The notes beneath the pieces were generated by a model. That model saw only the letters and a program-made list of their open reading frames with translations, was not told the DNA's origin and ran no database searches. Both the position numbers and the translations under genes were made by a program. 64,000 nt of DNA, taken from assembly GCA_902491515.1 (NCBI GenBank), contig CABUIC010000002.1, positions 62,001-126,000 on the forward strand. Reading direction: 5' to 3'. The stretch is from an uncultured Porphyromonadaceae bacterium (GTDB lineage Bacteria; Bacteroidota; Bacteroidia; Bacteroidales; Muribaculaceae). Positions 43,134 through 52,118 of this stretch are shown here, piece by piece; positions within the stretch are counted from its first letter, which is position 1, and every line of letters begins with the position of its first letter.

Positions 43134-45572
43134 ATGCGTATCTCTCTCCTTATTATATTTAGTATACTCTGCGCTTTCGGTGGAGGTGCCCGGACTACTC
43201 AGAAAGGCCTTGTCAAGGAATACAACGAGAAGGCCCGGAAAACACCCCTCGCGGGTGTCGAGCTCCGCGTGCGCCACGCCGGAAGCACAGTTTCCGACAA
43301 TCGAGGAGAGTTCTTGCTCGATTTTCCCACCCTGAACCCGGGGGATAATGTAAGTGTACGCGAAATCGGCAAGGACGGCTACGAGGTTTTCAACAAAGAT
43401 GCCATTGAGCAATGGAATGTAAACCCCGAAAAGCCGTTCACGGTCGTGATGTGCCGCTCCGACAAGTTCAAGAAAATCAAAGACAACTATGAGCGGGTCT
43501 CCTCCGCGAGCTACGACCGCCAGATGCGCCGGGAGCAGGAGGAACTCGCACGACTGAAATCCGAAGGTCGCATCCGTCAGGAGGAATATGAGAGAAAACT
43601 CGCCGAACTGAGCAAAAACTACGAAGCACAGCTCGACCGCCTTGACGCCTATGTGGAACGCTTCGCCCGCATCGACCTCTCGGAGCTATCAGACGGCGAG
43701 CAAGAAATCATAGACCTCGTCAGCGAAGGACGCCTCGACGAGGCTATAGCCAAATACGAGGAGAGAAACTATGTGGCGCAGTACCTCAGGGAGCGCTCGG
43801 ACCTCTCTACCATCACCAACGCCATAGACAAGCTCGACGCACTCCGCAAAGACAAAGAGCTGAGCAGCGACAGCCTCCTCGAGGCAGTCGACCGTCAGAT
43901 TGACACCTACATCCTCGCCGGCGGCAAAGACAACTTCACCCGCGCGGAAAAAATCATCCTCGAAATCGCCGACGCCGACACAACGAATCTGGAAAGACAG
44001 CTAAAAGCAGGGCGTTTCCTATATTTGGAAATGAACAAGAATACAGAAGCTGTGCCATATCTCCAGCGTGCTACCCGTTCTGCAGACTACAAGACGAGAA
44101 TTTCCGCCAAAGGTCAGCTGAGCCTGTGCTACAGCATAATCGGCGACATTGACTCGGCCATCGAGCTGGCTCGGAGCGCTCTAAAAGAAATCGACCACTC
44201 ACAAGCCTCGGAGGAACTTCTGCAAGCCTATATTGTTTACATCAATGCAGAAAACAAAATCCGGAATCCAGACCCCGATACGACAATCCGCATTCTTCAG
44301 GAGCATGTGCGTCTTATGGAAATCCTTTCCGGCCTGAAATCCGCCACTTTCAAAGAATATATGTTGGCGGCTCATGCATATTTGGCTCACAGCATGTCGC
44401 CTGTCTATTCTGCATATCTGCCCATGCGAATTTCCCTGACAGAGGCTGCCAGAGCACAATCGGTTCTCGCCAAAGACGCCGCGCGTTCGCAATCCGAAAC
44501 GAAGCAGATTGAGGAACTCCTGCACAGTATAAGTCTGCAGGTCAACGACCTCTCACTCCAAAGGGACGGCGATGCGTCCTGCGAAGGAGTGGCCGAAAGC
44601 GTCGAATATTTCAAAAAACAATTCCTGCACAATCCCCGACGATTTGCCTCAGACTATCGAAACGCCGTTAACTCTCAGCTCAAATACCTGATAGCGAACA
44701 GACAGCCGAATCCGGTGGAGCTTTACAGCGACTTCCTGAACACCTCTTTCGGGGAACTACCCGAGAGCCGGATTGAACTGTGCGAATCCTTGGCAAAGGT
44801 TATGATGTTCGGTATGGAAAGAAATATTTACGACATCCCGTTAGCCCTATCCCGAGTTTATGAACACAAGATTCAACAGCCTGATTACGACCCGGTCAAT
44901 CACTCGGCGAAAGCTCTCCTCTGCGTAATGCAGGCTCCATTCATAGGTGCGTCCGGCGATATTCAGGGCTACAAATCAAAGGTAGACGAAAGCATACGAA
45001 TTTTTTCCGAAATAGAGGCCAAGGGAGACCTTACGCCCCGCTTCGCTTCGAACGCCTTTCCGCAGACCCTCAAATTAAAAGCCGAACTTTCGAAATATGA
45101 CGGGAATATCGCTGAGGCTGCTAAAATGCTCGAAAGGGCTGTCGGGTTACGTCTGTCCGTTAGCAATCCTCCCGATAATCTCCCTACTTTCCTCAATATG
45201 CTCGTAGACCTCGCGAACTGCCACAAGACGCTCGGCAATCAGTCTGATTATATAGCACGAATGAATCAGGTGATAAGCTATGTCGATTATAATAAGGACT
45301 ACAGTCTCAACGGACCGCTTGAACAGGCTTATTCGGCCTTGGCTCGTAATGCGTATGACAATGGAAACTATAAGCAAGCCATCGAGCTGTCCAGTCTCGG
45401 ATTAGTCAAATCCAATCCCAAAAGTATAACCCTTCACAACATCTCCGGTCTTGCATGGCTCAAATCCGGCTTCCGCCATCTTGCCGAAAGCGAACTGAAC
45501 AGTATCAAAAAATATGCCGGCGAAGAAGTCTGGCGCACATGCGACCTCTATAAAGCCTTGAACGAACAATGA
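43134..45572 (+). CDS. Exported TPR-rich protein with carboxypeptidase-regulatory-like and coiled-coil segments
   Basis: 812 residues from ATG 43134, chosen for its signal peptide (MRISLLIIFSILCAFGGGA). Residues about 25-105 resemble a carboxypeptidase-regulatory beta domain (NEKARKTPLAGVELRVRHAGSTVSDNRGEFLL). About 110-180 is a charged coiled coil (RQMRREQEELARLKSEGRIRQEEYERKLAEL). The rest is helical with TPR-like pairs. Similar proteins occur widely in Bacteroidetes without a known function. The gene is 10 bp after ddl and overlaps the AraC gene by 4 bp. The 3' two thirds are less GC-rich than the 5' part. Confidence 0.8.
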   Translation: MRISLLIIFSILCAFGGGARTTQKGLVKEYNEKARKTPLAGVELRVRHAGSTVSDNRGEFLLDFPTLNPGDNVSVREIGKDGYEVFNKDAIEQWNVNPEKPFTVVMCRSDKFKKIKDNYERVSSASYDRQMRREQEELARLKSEGRIRQEEYERKLAELSKNYEAQLDRLDAYVERFARIDLSELSDGEQEIIDLVSEGRLDEAIAKYEERNYVAQYLRERSDLSTITNAIDKLDALRKDKELSSDSLLEAVDRQIDTYILAGGKDNFTRAEKIILEIADADTTNLERQLKAGRFLYLEMNKNTEAVPYLQRATRSADYKTRISAKGQLSLCYSIIGDIDSAIELARSALKEIDHSQASEELLQAYIVYINAENKIRNPDPDTTIRILQEHVRLMEILSGLKSATFKEYMLAAHAYLAHSMSPVYSAYLPMRISLTEAARAQSVLAKDAARSQSETKQIEELLHSISLQVNDLSLQRDGDASCEGVAESVEYFKKQFLHNPRRFASDYRNAVNSQLKYLIANRQPNPVELYSDFLNTSFGELPESRIELCESLAKVMMFGMERNIYDIPLALSRVYEHKIQQPDYDPVNHSAKALLCVMQAPFIGASGDIQGYKSKVDESIRIFSEIEAKGDLTPRFASNAFPQTLKLKAELSKYDGNIAEAAKMLERAVGLRLSVSNPPDNLPTFLNMLVDLANCHKTLGNQSDYIARMNQVISYVDYNKDYSLNGPLEQAYSALARNAYDNGNYKQAIELSSLGLVKSNPKSITLHNISGLAWLKSGFRHLAESELNSIKKYAGEEVWRTCDLYKALNEQ

Positions 45573-46414
45573 GCAACCTTACAACAACTTGCACTGACGC
45601 GTGTCCGGACCTCAGGAGCCGGAATGTGATAATTTCCGACACGCTGGCCGGTGTCGGAGAAGGCGAGCTCGCCAACTATCTCCTCCATGCGATATGCCTC
45701 AGGGGCACAGCGGACTTCGATTTCAACGGTCGGAGCTTTTCATTCAGCGCCGGCGACCTCATGATCGTGCGCAAAGGATGCATGATCGAGAATCTGCGAT
45801 GCTCGGAGGATTTCGAGGTGAAGGTGATTTATGTGCATCAGGCTTTCGTCGAACAATGCACTCCGATGACCAACTACGGCATGAAGGGCGCCGTAGCGCT
45901 GTTTCTGAACCCGGTGATGCACCTTACGGAATGTCAGTTCGAAATTTGCGTTCAGGACTTCCGGAGCGTGGAGTACAGGCACAACACTACCTGTTTCAAT
46001 TTCTACGAAGAGGGCCTGCGCTGCGCCGTACAGCTGATGATCCTGGATTTCTTCAACTTCCATTCCCGGCTGACCGACGAGCTCCATATTCCTTCGCAGC
46101 ACGCGATAATCATGGCGGGATTTTTCGACCTTCTGGAGAAAGGCAACTATGTGGCGAACCGCGAAGTCTCGTTCTACGCCTCGGAGCTGTGCATATCGTC
46201 GAAGTATCTCTCCGAAATCTGCAAGAAGCTCAGCGGCCAGACGGCAAATTTCTGGATCAACCGCTACACGGCGCTCGGCATCCTGAGGATGCTCAAGGAC
46301 AAGTCACTATCCATCGTGCAGATTTCCGACCGCCTAAACTTCTCCTCCCCGGCATATTTCACCCGCTACGTAAAAAAATACCTCGGCAAAGCCCCAAGCG
46401 AATTCAGGGAGTAA
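45569..46414 (+). CDS. AraC-family transcriptional regulator
   Basis: 281 residues. A cupin-like N-terminal sensor (FNGRSFSFSAGDLMIVRKG) and a C-terminal pair of helix-turn-helix motifs (SELCISSKYLSEICKKLSGQT and IVQISDRLNFSSPAYFTRYVKKYLGKAPSEFR). Its ATG overlaps the stop of the TPR gene, so it is the last gene of the operon that begins with the hydrolase. Target and effector unknown. Confidence 0.92.
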   Translation: MSNLTTTCTDACPDLRSRNVIISDTLAGVGEGELANYLLHAICLRGTADFDFNGRSFSFSAGDLMIVRKGCMIENLRCSEDFEVKVIYVHQAFVEQCTPMTNYGMKGAVALFLNPVMHLTECQFEICVQDFRSVEYRHNTTCFNFYEEGLRCAVQLMILDFFNFHSRLTDELHIPSQHAIIMAGFFDLLEKGNYVANREVSFYASELCISSKYLSEICKKLSGQTANFWINRYTALGILRMLKDKSLSIVQISDRLNFSSPAYFTRYVKKYLGKAPSEFRE

Positions 46415-46494
46415 GTTATAACCATCTCCCCGTCTTCATACTGTCTAGGAGTCTTTTTTTTAATAACGAAGGCAGAAGCTTTTAGAGATTTTAC

Positions 46495-46502
46495 TAACTT
46501 TG
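46495..46502 (+). promoter_or_regulatory. -7 element for the GT4 gene
   Basis: TAACTTTG, 27 bases upstream of the ATG at 46529. Confidence 0.5.
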
Positions 46503-46528
46503 CATTCAAATCAATAAGCCATCTAAAA

Positions 46529-47578
46529 ATGATAAGTCCAGAAATAAGTGAAAGGATAGTTTCTGTCGGAGTCTCACCTGTCGGACGGGGGGGGATGGCC
46601 TCGGTCATCGCCGAAATGCAAAAAATGATGAGGCCTTATAATTTCCTGAAAATTCAACAAGCAGGATATATGAAATATATACTGCCGCTTACCGGGCTCT
46701 TCAGGGCTTTTAAGTATGCAGGGAAAAGATACAAAATAGCGCATATCCACTCCGCAAGCTTCATCGATTTCTACCGTAACAGTATATACGTACTTCTTTT
46801 CAAGCTGATGGGGAAAAAAGTCATTCTCCACATGCATGGAAGTAAATTCGAGGAATTTTACGGAGATGGCAAACCGTATGTGAAATACATCTGCCGCAGA
46901 TGCGATGCGATGGCAACGGTATCGAACTACTTTGTGAAAATGCTCAAGGATCGGGGGCTCAATGACAATGTCTGGCTGGTCCACAATGACCTTCCGAATC
47001 CCATAGTTCTCCGAGACGAGACCGGAAAGGATAAGGGGAACGGGGTACAGTTCGTGTTTCTGGGCCTTGTCAGCGACAAAAAAGGGACGTTTGCGGTGCT
47101 TGATGCCATCGCGGGGTGCGAGGAACTGCGAGAGAAAGGTATCAAGTTCAAAATTGGCGGAAACGGAGAGATTGAACGCCTTCAAAAGGAAGTGCGCGAG
47201 AAGGGACTCGAGGATATTGTCGAATATTGCGGTTGGGTCGGAGCTGAGGATAAGGACCGCCTCCTGCGCGAGAGCGACGTCTATATAATGCCCTCGGAAT
47301 TCGAGTCATTCGGCATTTCCACGCTCGAGGCCATGGGGTATAGTCTTCCTGTGATAACGACAGGTGTCGGGGGGGTGCCGGATCTGGTAACGGACGGCTA
47401 CAACGGCATCATCGTCGAAGCGGGGAACAGTAAACAGATAGCTCAGGCAATGCTGAGATTAGCCGACAGCCCCGAGGAACGCAAGCGAATGGGCAAAAAC
47501 TCTGCCCTCCACGCCGAGAACTTCCGTCCCGAAAAAATCGAGGCGCAACTCACGGAGATGTATAAGTCGCTGCTTTAG
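46529..47578 (+). CDS. Glycosyltransferase family 4
   Basis: 349 residues, GT-B fold. N-terminal PVGRGGMASVIAEMQ, central VFLGLVSDKKGTFAVLDA, and the C-terminal nucleotide-sugar motif YIMPSEFESFGISTLEAMGYSLPVITTGVGGVPDLV with the E(x7)E-type acidic pair. It has its own promoter, and its 3' end overlaps the convergent ATP-grasp gene by 4 bp. Probably acts at the inner face of the membrane in glycan synthesis; donor and acceptor unknown. Confidence 0.92.
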   Translation: MISPEISERIVSVGVSPVGRGGMASVIAEMQKMMRPYNFLKIQQAGYMKYILPLTGLFRAFKYAGKRYKIAHIHSASFIDFYRNSIYVLLFKLMGKKVILHMHGSKFEEFYGDGKPYVKYICRRCDAMATVSNYFVKMLKDRGLNDNVWLVHNDLPNPIVLRDETGKDKGNGVQFVFLGLVSDKKGTFAVLDAIAGCEELREKGIKFKIGGNGEIERLQKEVREKGLEDIVEYCGWVGAEDKDRLLRESDVYIMPSEFESFGISTLEAMGYSLPVITTGVGGVPDLVTDGYNGIIVEAGNSKQIAQAMLRLADSPEERKRMGKNSALHAENFRPEKIEAQLTEMYKSLL

Positions 47579-48501
47579 AAGGTCTGGCTGGAGATTCCTT
47601 TCTTGCGGTCTTCCTTGATCTGGTCGAGGATGTCGTTCATCACGCCCTGATAGGGGTCGAAATGGGAATTGAAGGCAGTGTCGGGAGTAAAGGTAAACTC
47701 TCCGAAATAAATCTTGTTGTCGATAATGTAGAAATCCACGCGCAGAAGCTCCTCTCCTTTTGAGAGGGTGGCGGCAAGCTCAATCATTTTTTCCAAGCAT
47801 TCCGGTTTTTCGGGAGCTACGGAAGCATCGTCTGGCATTGTCGTGATAGAGCCGCCTTTCGGGATTTGTTGCCATTTCAAGGTGTATGGTTCCATACCAT
47901 AGCTGAAATGTTCGTGCTCGTCGCGATCGTGGTGAATGAACATCACCATGGGTTTCCCGTTAACACAGTAGACCTTATAATCTGTCAGCGATTTTTTTCC
48001 GCCGCCCTGAACCATAAGCTTTTCAGCCACCACGCATGGGGGGATATGGGAATAATGCAACTGGGCTGTAAGCTCGGGATACGGAAACTCCAGCGCCTTC
48101 TTCATTGTTCTCACAATCGCGCTCCGGTCGATACATGAATTGTCTTTCACTATTACGTTGGTGCCGCAGCCGTTGTTGGTCTTGAGGACATATTCTTTCG
48201 GGAGGGAATCGAAATCGATTTTCGCAGGGTTTTCCCAATGTCCATAGATAGGTATGAGATATTCTTCGCCTATCATTTTGGCTACTTCGGCCCTGACTGC
48301 GTATTTATCGGCAAGAAGGGCCCAGCGCCGGTTGTTCTTGTTATGCAACTGAGCGCGGGATACGTAAGTCGCCAACTGGTTTACCTCCTCAAATGGCGAG
48401 TTGAGGTTCATCGAACGATGGAAATGCTTGAAATAGCGGAGTCTTGTAATCGTCTTGGGACAGCGCCTGGCAACGGTAGCCAAAATATCGTATATAAGCA
48501 T
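47575..48501 (-). CDS. TupA-like ATP-grasp protein
   Basis: 308 residues. VRAEVAKMIGEEYLIPIYGHW, YVLKTNNGCGTNVIVKD and ELLRVDFYIIDNKIYFGEFTFTP match the TupA-like ATP-grasp family, whose namesake takes part in synthesising teichuronopeptide; many members lie in surface glycan loci. It presumably ligates an amino group or acid to a glycan or nucleotide precursor. Promoter TTTG-N20-TACTTTTG at 48554-48523. Confidence 0.85.
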   Translation of the reverse strand: MLIYDILATVARRCPKTITRLRYFKHFHRSMNLNSPFEEVNQLATYVSRAQLHNKNNRRWALLADKYAVRAEVAKMIGEEYLIPIYGHWENPAKIDFDSLPKEYVLKTNNGCGTNVIVKDNSCIDRSAIVRTMKKALEFPYPELTAQLHYSHIPPCVVAEKLMVQGGGKKSLTDYKVYCVNGKPMVMFIHHDRDEHEHFSYGMEPYTLKWQQIPKGGSITTMPDDASVAPEKPECLEKMIELAATLSKGEELLRVDFYIIDNKIYFGEFTFTPDTAFNSHFDPYQGVMNDILDQIKEDRKKGISSQTF

Positions 48502-48522
48502 GGCTTAAGATGTTTCAGACCG

Positions 48523-48554
48523 CAAAAGTACAAAAATATCTTCTTACAGCCAAA
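48523..48554 (-). promoter_or_regulatory. Promoter of the TupA-like gene
   Basis: TTTG (48554-48551) and TACTTTTG (48530-48523) on the minus strand, spaced by 20 bases. Confidence 0.6.
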
Positions 48555-48579
48555 CAAAGTCCCGGGTTTTCGTGGCTCT

Positions 48580-49236
48580 TCAGCGTTTGACGCCGGATTT
48601 CTTGAGGTAGCCGCGGCTGATGGCCTTGACGATGAGGTCGGCGACGTTTACGGCACCGAGTTTTGCGAAGAGGGCCTTGCGGTGGGACTCGATGGTGTTG
48701 TCGGAGACGAACATGGCGGCTGCGATTTCGCGCGAGGTCTTGCCCTGAGCTATCTGGTAGAGGACTTCGAGCTCGCGCGAGGTGGGATGGAGGGAGCTGT
48801 CGCCCGCGAGTCTAAGTGCGTCGCGGACGGCCTCGCAGTAATAGTTGTGGCCTTTGAGAATCTCGTAAATAGCGCGGAGGATTTCCGAGCCGTCGTAGGT
48901 TTTGTATATAATGGCGTTGACGTCGCGGGCGAGGAGCTTGCGGAGGGTCCAGATTTCGTCGTGGACGGTGCTTACAATGATATGGGCCACGGGATTACGG
49001 GCACGGATGAGTTCTATGAGCACGAATCCGTCAAGGTCGGGGAGCTCAAGGTCGAGGATATAGAAATCGAAATCCACACCCGAGTCGATGCGATTCACCA
49101 GGTCGGTGGCAGTATTGAATTTTTCGACGTCATTTGCGCCGTTGTTGACCAGAATGGCATTAATTCCCTCGAGTACGAGGTTATGGTCATCGACTACGGC
49201 AATTTTCATTTTTGACAAAGCGGGTGTTTCGGTCAT
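48580..49236 (-). CDS. NarL/LuxR-type response regulator
   Basis: 218 residues (a start at 49209, MKIAVVDDHN, is also possible and closer to the family N-terminus). The receiver domain has acidic pocket DD, phospho-acceptor Asp in YILDLELPDLDG and a late IIYKTYDG with the conserved Lys. The C-terminal LuxR helix-turn-helix reads LHPTSRELEVLYQIAQGKTSREIAAAMFVSDNTIESHRKALFAKLGAVN. It is paired with the histidine kinase upstream but has its own promoter, TACCTTTG at 49279-49272. Confidence 0.94.
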   Translation of the reverse strand: MTETPALSKMKIAVVDDHNLVLEGINAILVNNGANDVEKFNTATDLVNRIDSGVDFDFYILDLELPDLDGFVLIELIRARNPVAHIIVSTVHDEIWTLRKLLARDVNAIIYKTYDGSEILRAIYEILKGHNYYCEAVRDALRLAGDSSLHPTSRELEVLYQIAQGKTSREIAAAMFVSDNTIESHRKALFAKLGAVNVADLIVKAISRGYLKKSGVKR

Positions 49237-49271
49237 GTCCGGTGCTGTATCTTGCTGAAGGTTCTATTCTG

Positions 49272-49279
49272 CAAAGGTA
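49272..49279 (-). promoter_or_regulatory. -7 element of the response regulator
   Basis: TACCTTTG on the minus strand, 36 bases before the 49236 ATG, in the short gap after (and partly before the end of) the kinase gene. Confidence 0.5.
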
Positions 49280-49298
49280 CGGCGCCGGAAATCATTAG

Positions 49299-50951
49299 TC
49301 AATTACGGTTTCCCGTGATTTTTACTTTCAACCTCAGTCCGGTTCCACCGTTTTCAGAGCCGGAGAGAGCGACGTCAGCGCCAATGGAGCGTGCCCTGCG
49401 TCGCATTGAATCAAGGCCTATTCCTTTCTTTCCGGAGGAAATGAAGCGTCCGTTGTCGCTCACGATTGCTGATAGCTCCCGGGAGTCGAGAGTCAGCGAT
49501 ACGGTAATTTCCGAGGCTCCGGAGTGGCGCAGAGCGTTTCCGACGGCTTCCTGGACTATGCGGTAGACCTCAAGGGCCACGTTATCGGGGATATCGGACC
49601 ATGCTGCGCCCTCGGAAAGCACCGAGTGATACCTCAGAGAAAGGCCGCCCGATGCATCAGCCTGCTTGGCGACAAAGAAACGGAGCACCTCATCCAGCGA
49701 GGCATAAGTGAACTCGGGAGGCATCAGCTCGTGGGAGATGCGGCGCACCGACTCGCAGCATCCCTCGACCATCCGGGCCGTGGCTTCCGGCGATATTCCT
49801 TTCCGGATATTCATTCCTATGGCAAGCAAGTCGTTGCAGACGCCGTCGTGGAGCTCGGCGGACATCCGGCGGCGCTCGTTCTCAAGGCCCTCGACGTACT
49901 GCTCCGTGAGTTGGCGCACCGTGTCGGCGCGCAGGGCGGCGAACTCCATATCTTTCTGCAAGCGTCGGCGGCGCTGGCGGGAGGCATAGAGCACAAACAC
50001 GACGATGACGGCGAGCAGAAGGCCGGCGGCAGCGAAGAGCCACATGAGGGTGCTTGCCCTGCGTCCTTCGCTCCGGGCAAGGGCGAGTTCGGTCTCCTGC
50101 GTGCGGTATTTTATCTCGATGTCCTTGATGGCATCGCGGTGTTCGTTGTCGAAGCGGCGGCGCTCGAGGGCGCTGACGCTGTCGGCCGCCGCGAGAGCCT
50201 CACAGTAGTGTCCCGTTTTCTCCGACAGATCGCGGAGTTGCTGATATATCTCGATTCTGCTGAGGATGAGACTTTTCGAGCCTTCGCCGTCCTTGAGTTT
50301 ATCGGCGAGGTCAAGGAAAATGTCACGGGCGCGGGGATAATCGCCGAGAGCGGCCCACATATTACCGAGGGTCTGCCCTACTGCTACCTGATAGTCGCGC
50401 GCGACGGGGCCGTAGGCCTCCTTCTCGCACTCGCGCATCTTCCCGACATATCTTTCGACGCTGTCGCGGAGAGGGCGGTCGAAATTCTTGATGAAGAACT
50501 GAGCTCGGTTGTAGTAAATCCAGAAATGTTCGGAGTACGCCTGAATCATGGGGTCGTCGGAAGACTCAACAAGACTGACGAGTGCGGCCGTAACTTTTCC
50601 GAGAGAGTCGCGCATCGCGCGTCGCCGGTCGGCGGGGCCCGAGTCGAACTGATGGTCGAAGTACACATTCTTGAGCTCAAGGAGCTTATAGAGCATATAC
50701 GGCCGATAAGCCGACTCCGAAGCCGACATGACATATTCTTCGAAGTCATCGATAACTCCACGGATGGCATCATAGTCGCCGATTCGCTGGTAGATGTATG
50801 CCTGTCGATAATAATTGCCGGCAATTTCCCGACCGACGTCCTCAGTAGCCCGCTTATAGTTTCGCGTCGACTCCTTTAGATATTCGGAAGCCTTCTCCGT
50901 CGAGCCGTGACGGTCTTCAAAAAAAGGACATTCTATAGTACACGAAGCCAA
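49299..50951 (-). CDS. Sensor histidine kinase (HisKA_3 type), main part of a frameshifted gene
   Basis: About 550 residues. TPR-like helices (RQAYIYQRIGDYDAIRGVIDD; YPRARDIFLDLADKL) make up the N-terminal 290 residues, presumed periplasmic. A membrane helix lies near 325-345 (LMWLFAAAGLLLAVIVVFVLY), then the dimerisation H-box NERRRMSAELHDGVCNDLLAIG and an ATPase (VGNALRHSGA, NGGTGLRLKVKI). The first six or so residues are read out of frame; homologous sequence resumes after the A7 run at 50919-50925 and is preceded by the 50917-51345 ORF. Partner of the adjacent NarL-type regulator. Confidence 0.85.
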   Translation of the reverse strand: MASCTIECPFFEDRHGSTEKASEYLKESTRNYKRATEDVGREIAGNYYRQAYIYQRIGDYDAIRGVIDDFEEYVMSASESAYRPYMLYKLLELKNVYFDHQFDSGPADRRRAMRDSLGKVTAALVSLVESSDDPMIQAYSEHFWIYYNRAQFFIKNFDRPLRDSVERYVGKMRECEKEAYGPVARDYQVAVGQTLGNMWAALGDYPRARDIFLDLADKLKDGEGSKSLILSRIEIYQQLRDLSEKTGHYCEALAAADSVSALERRRFDNEHRDAIKDIEIKYRTQETELALARSEGRRASTLMWLFAAAGLLLAVIVVFVLYASRQRRRRLQKDMEFAALRADTVRQLTEQYVEGLENERRRMSAELHDGVCNDLLAIGMNIRKGISPEATARMVEGCCESVRRISHELMPPEFTYASLDEVLRFFVAKQADASGGLSLRYHSVLSEGAAWSDIPDNVALEVYRIVQEAVGNALRHSGASEITVSLTLDSRELSAIVSDNGRFISSGKKGIGLDSMRRRARSIGADVALSGSENGGTGLRLKVKITGNRN

Positions 50952-51345
50952 TCATGTAGCTGTCCCCGGCCTTGCGGGCAAAGTCCATGGCCCTGCGTAG
51001 GAGCGCCATGCATTCCCCGAAGCGGGATGGGTCCTGTTGCCCGACATTCGTGCCGTACTGGCAGAACACCTCGCTACGCTTGAAGTCGGACAGTCCACTT
51101 CCGTTAAGCACCATAAAGGGGAGAATCAGCGACTTCATTACGCCCTCACCTTCCTCAAGCTCGTCCGGACCATCGGTGCATTCGGACAAGTACACGTCCA
51201 TAGCCGAGTCAAGAAGTTCGGTCGGCGAGCCTTCCCCCTTCAGAATCCTGCGTATCTTATCCGTGGATTCCGACGACTGCGCCGCATACGACAGGCCCGA
51301 AATCAATGCCAGGTAACAGACTAAAAGGAGAAGAGTTCTTTTCAT
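50917..51345 (-). CDS. N-terminal part of the frameshifted histidine kinase
   Basis: 142 residues from ATG 51345 with a signal peptide (MKRTLLLLVCYLALISGLSYA) and the first TPR-like helices (ALLRRAMDFARKAGDSYMIGFVYYR). It ends at TGA right after a run of seven T on its strand. Removing one T restores ...MSFFEDRHGSTEKAS and joins the 49299-50951 frame. As read, this fragment would be exported without any kinase domain. Promoter TTTG-N20-TACCTTTG at 51416-51385. Confidence 0.75.
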   Translation of the reverse strand: MKRTLLLLVCYLALISGLSYAAQSSESTDKIRRILKGEGSPTELLDSAMDVYLSECTDGPDELEEGEGVMKSLILPFMVLNGSGLSDFKRSEVFCQYGTNVGQQDPSRFGECMALLRRAMDFARKAGDSYMIGFVYYRMSFF

Positions 51346-51384
51346 GGTCAGGAACAATGTGTATAAGCTGATTCGCCTCGCGCG

Positions 51385-51416
51385 CAAAGGTACAAAAAAC
51401 TCTGGTGCATTACAAA
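51385..51416 (-). promoter_or_regulatory. Promoter of the histidine kinase
   Basis: TTTG (51416-51413) and TACCTTTG (51392-51385) on the minus strand, spaced by 20 bases. Confidence 0.65.
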
Positions 51417-51440
51417 ATTGGTAATTCTAAAAATAATTCG

Positions 51441-51475
51441 TAATTTTGCACTCCGAAATGCTCTCTTATTAAGAG
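51441..51475 (+). promoter_or_regulatory. Promoter and leader hairpin of the polysaccharide locus
   Basis: TAATTTTG at 51441-51448 is the -7 element of the UpxY-headed locus. A small hairpin CTCTT-ATT-AAGAG (51463-51475) lies in the leader, the place where UpxY-type factors are known to act in Bacteroides capsule operons. Confidence 0.5.
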
Positions 51476-51508
51476 TCTATAAATTACCGCAATTAGTATT
51501 CACCAATA

Positions 51509-52102
51509 ATGAATGCTTTGAGTAACGGAAAAACCGGTTCGCCGGCGCCCCATGGCGTTGACGACGCCGTAGGCGTGGGCGGGGGGAAATGGTTTGCCGC
51601 GGTCGTCAACCACAACGCCGAGCGCAGTTCGGCCACGAAGCTCGGCGCCGAAGGCTTCGAATGCTTCGCGGCATCGCAGACTGAGATGCGTCAGTGGCGC
51701 AACGGGCGGAAGAGCCGCGTGGAGAGAATAGTCATTTCTTCAATCATTTTCGTGCGCTGCACCGAGCGCCAACGCCTCGCAATAGTACAGCGCCCCTACA
51801 TCTTCCGCTTCCTCACGGACAAAGCTTCCGGCAACGACGCCGGGCGCGGGCGCGTGGCAGTAATTCCCGACATCCAGATCGAGCGACTCCGCTTCATGCT
51901 CGGGAACTCCGACACGCCGGTGGAAGTCAGTTCCACTCCCCTCGAACCGGGGCGGCGCGTCCGCGTAGTCCGCGGCTCCTTGCGCGGCCTCGAGGGCGAA
52001 ATAATCAGTACCCCGGACGGCAAGGACGAACTCTACGTGCGCCTCGACCACCTCGGCTGCGCCCGCCTCACCATCGACCGCCTCGATGTCGAGGCATTGT
52101 AA
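51509..52102 (+). CDS. UpxY-family transcription antiterminator (NusG-like)
   Basis: 197 residues. A NusG N-terminal domain (KWFAAVVNHNAERSSATKLGAEGFECF ... VISSIIFVRCTERQRLAIV) and a KOW motif (PGRRVRVVRGSLRGLEGEIIS) characterise UpxY/LoaP-like specialised NusG paralogues. In Bacteroides such proteins are the first genes of capsule loci and prevent premature termination in their own operon. The glycan genes downstream support this role. Confidence 0.93.
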   Translation: MNALSNGKTGSPAPHGVDDAVGVGGGKWFAAVVNHNAERSSATKLGAEGFECFAASQTEMRQWRNGRKSRVERIVISSIIFVRCTERQRLAIVQRPYIFRFLTDKASGNDAGRGRVAVIPDIQIERLRFMLGNSDTPVEVSSTPLEPGRRVRVVRGSLRGLEGEIISTPDGKDELYVRLDHLGCARLTIDRLDVEAL

Positions 52103-52118
52103 GAAGAAAAAAAGCACC

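Noticed and set aside
45601..46485. 294-codon plus frame overlapping the second AraC gene
   Set aside because: Arg-rich shadow; the AraC frame has both helix-turn-helix motifs and an ATGA overlap with its neighbour.
49524..50879. 451-codon plus frame opposite the histidine kinase
   Set aside because: No domain, and the kinase H-box and ATPase motifs are on the minus strand.
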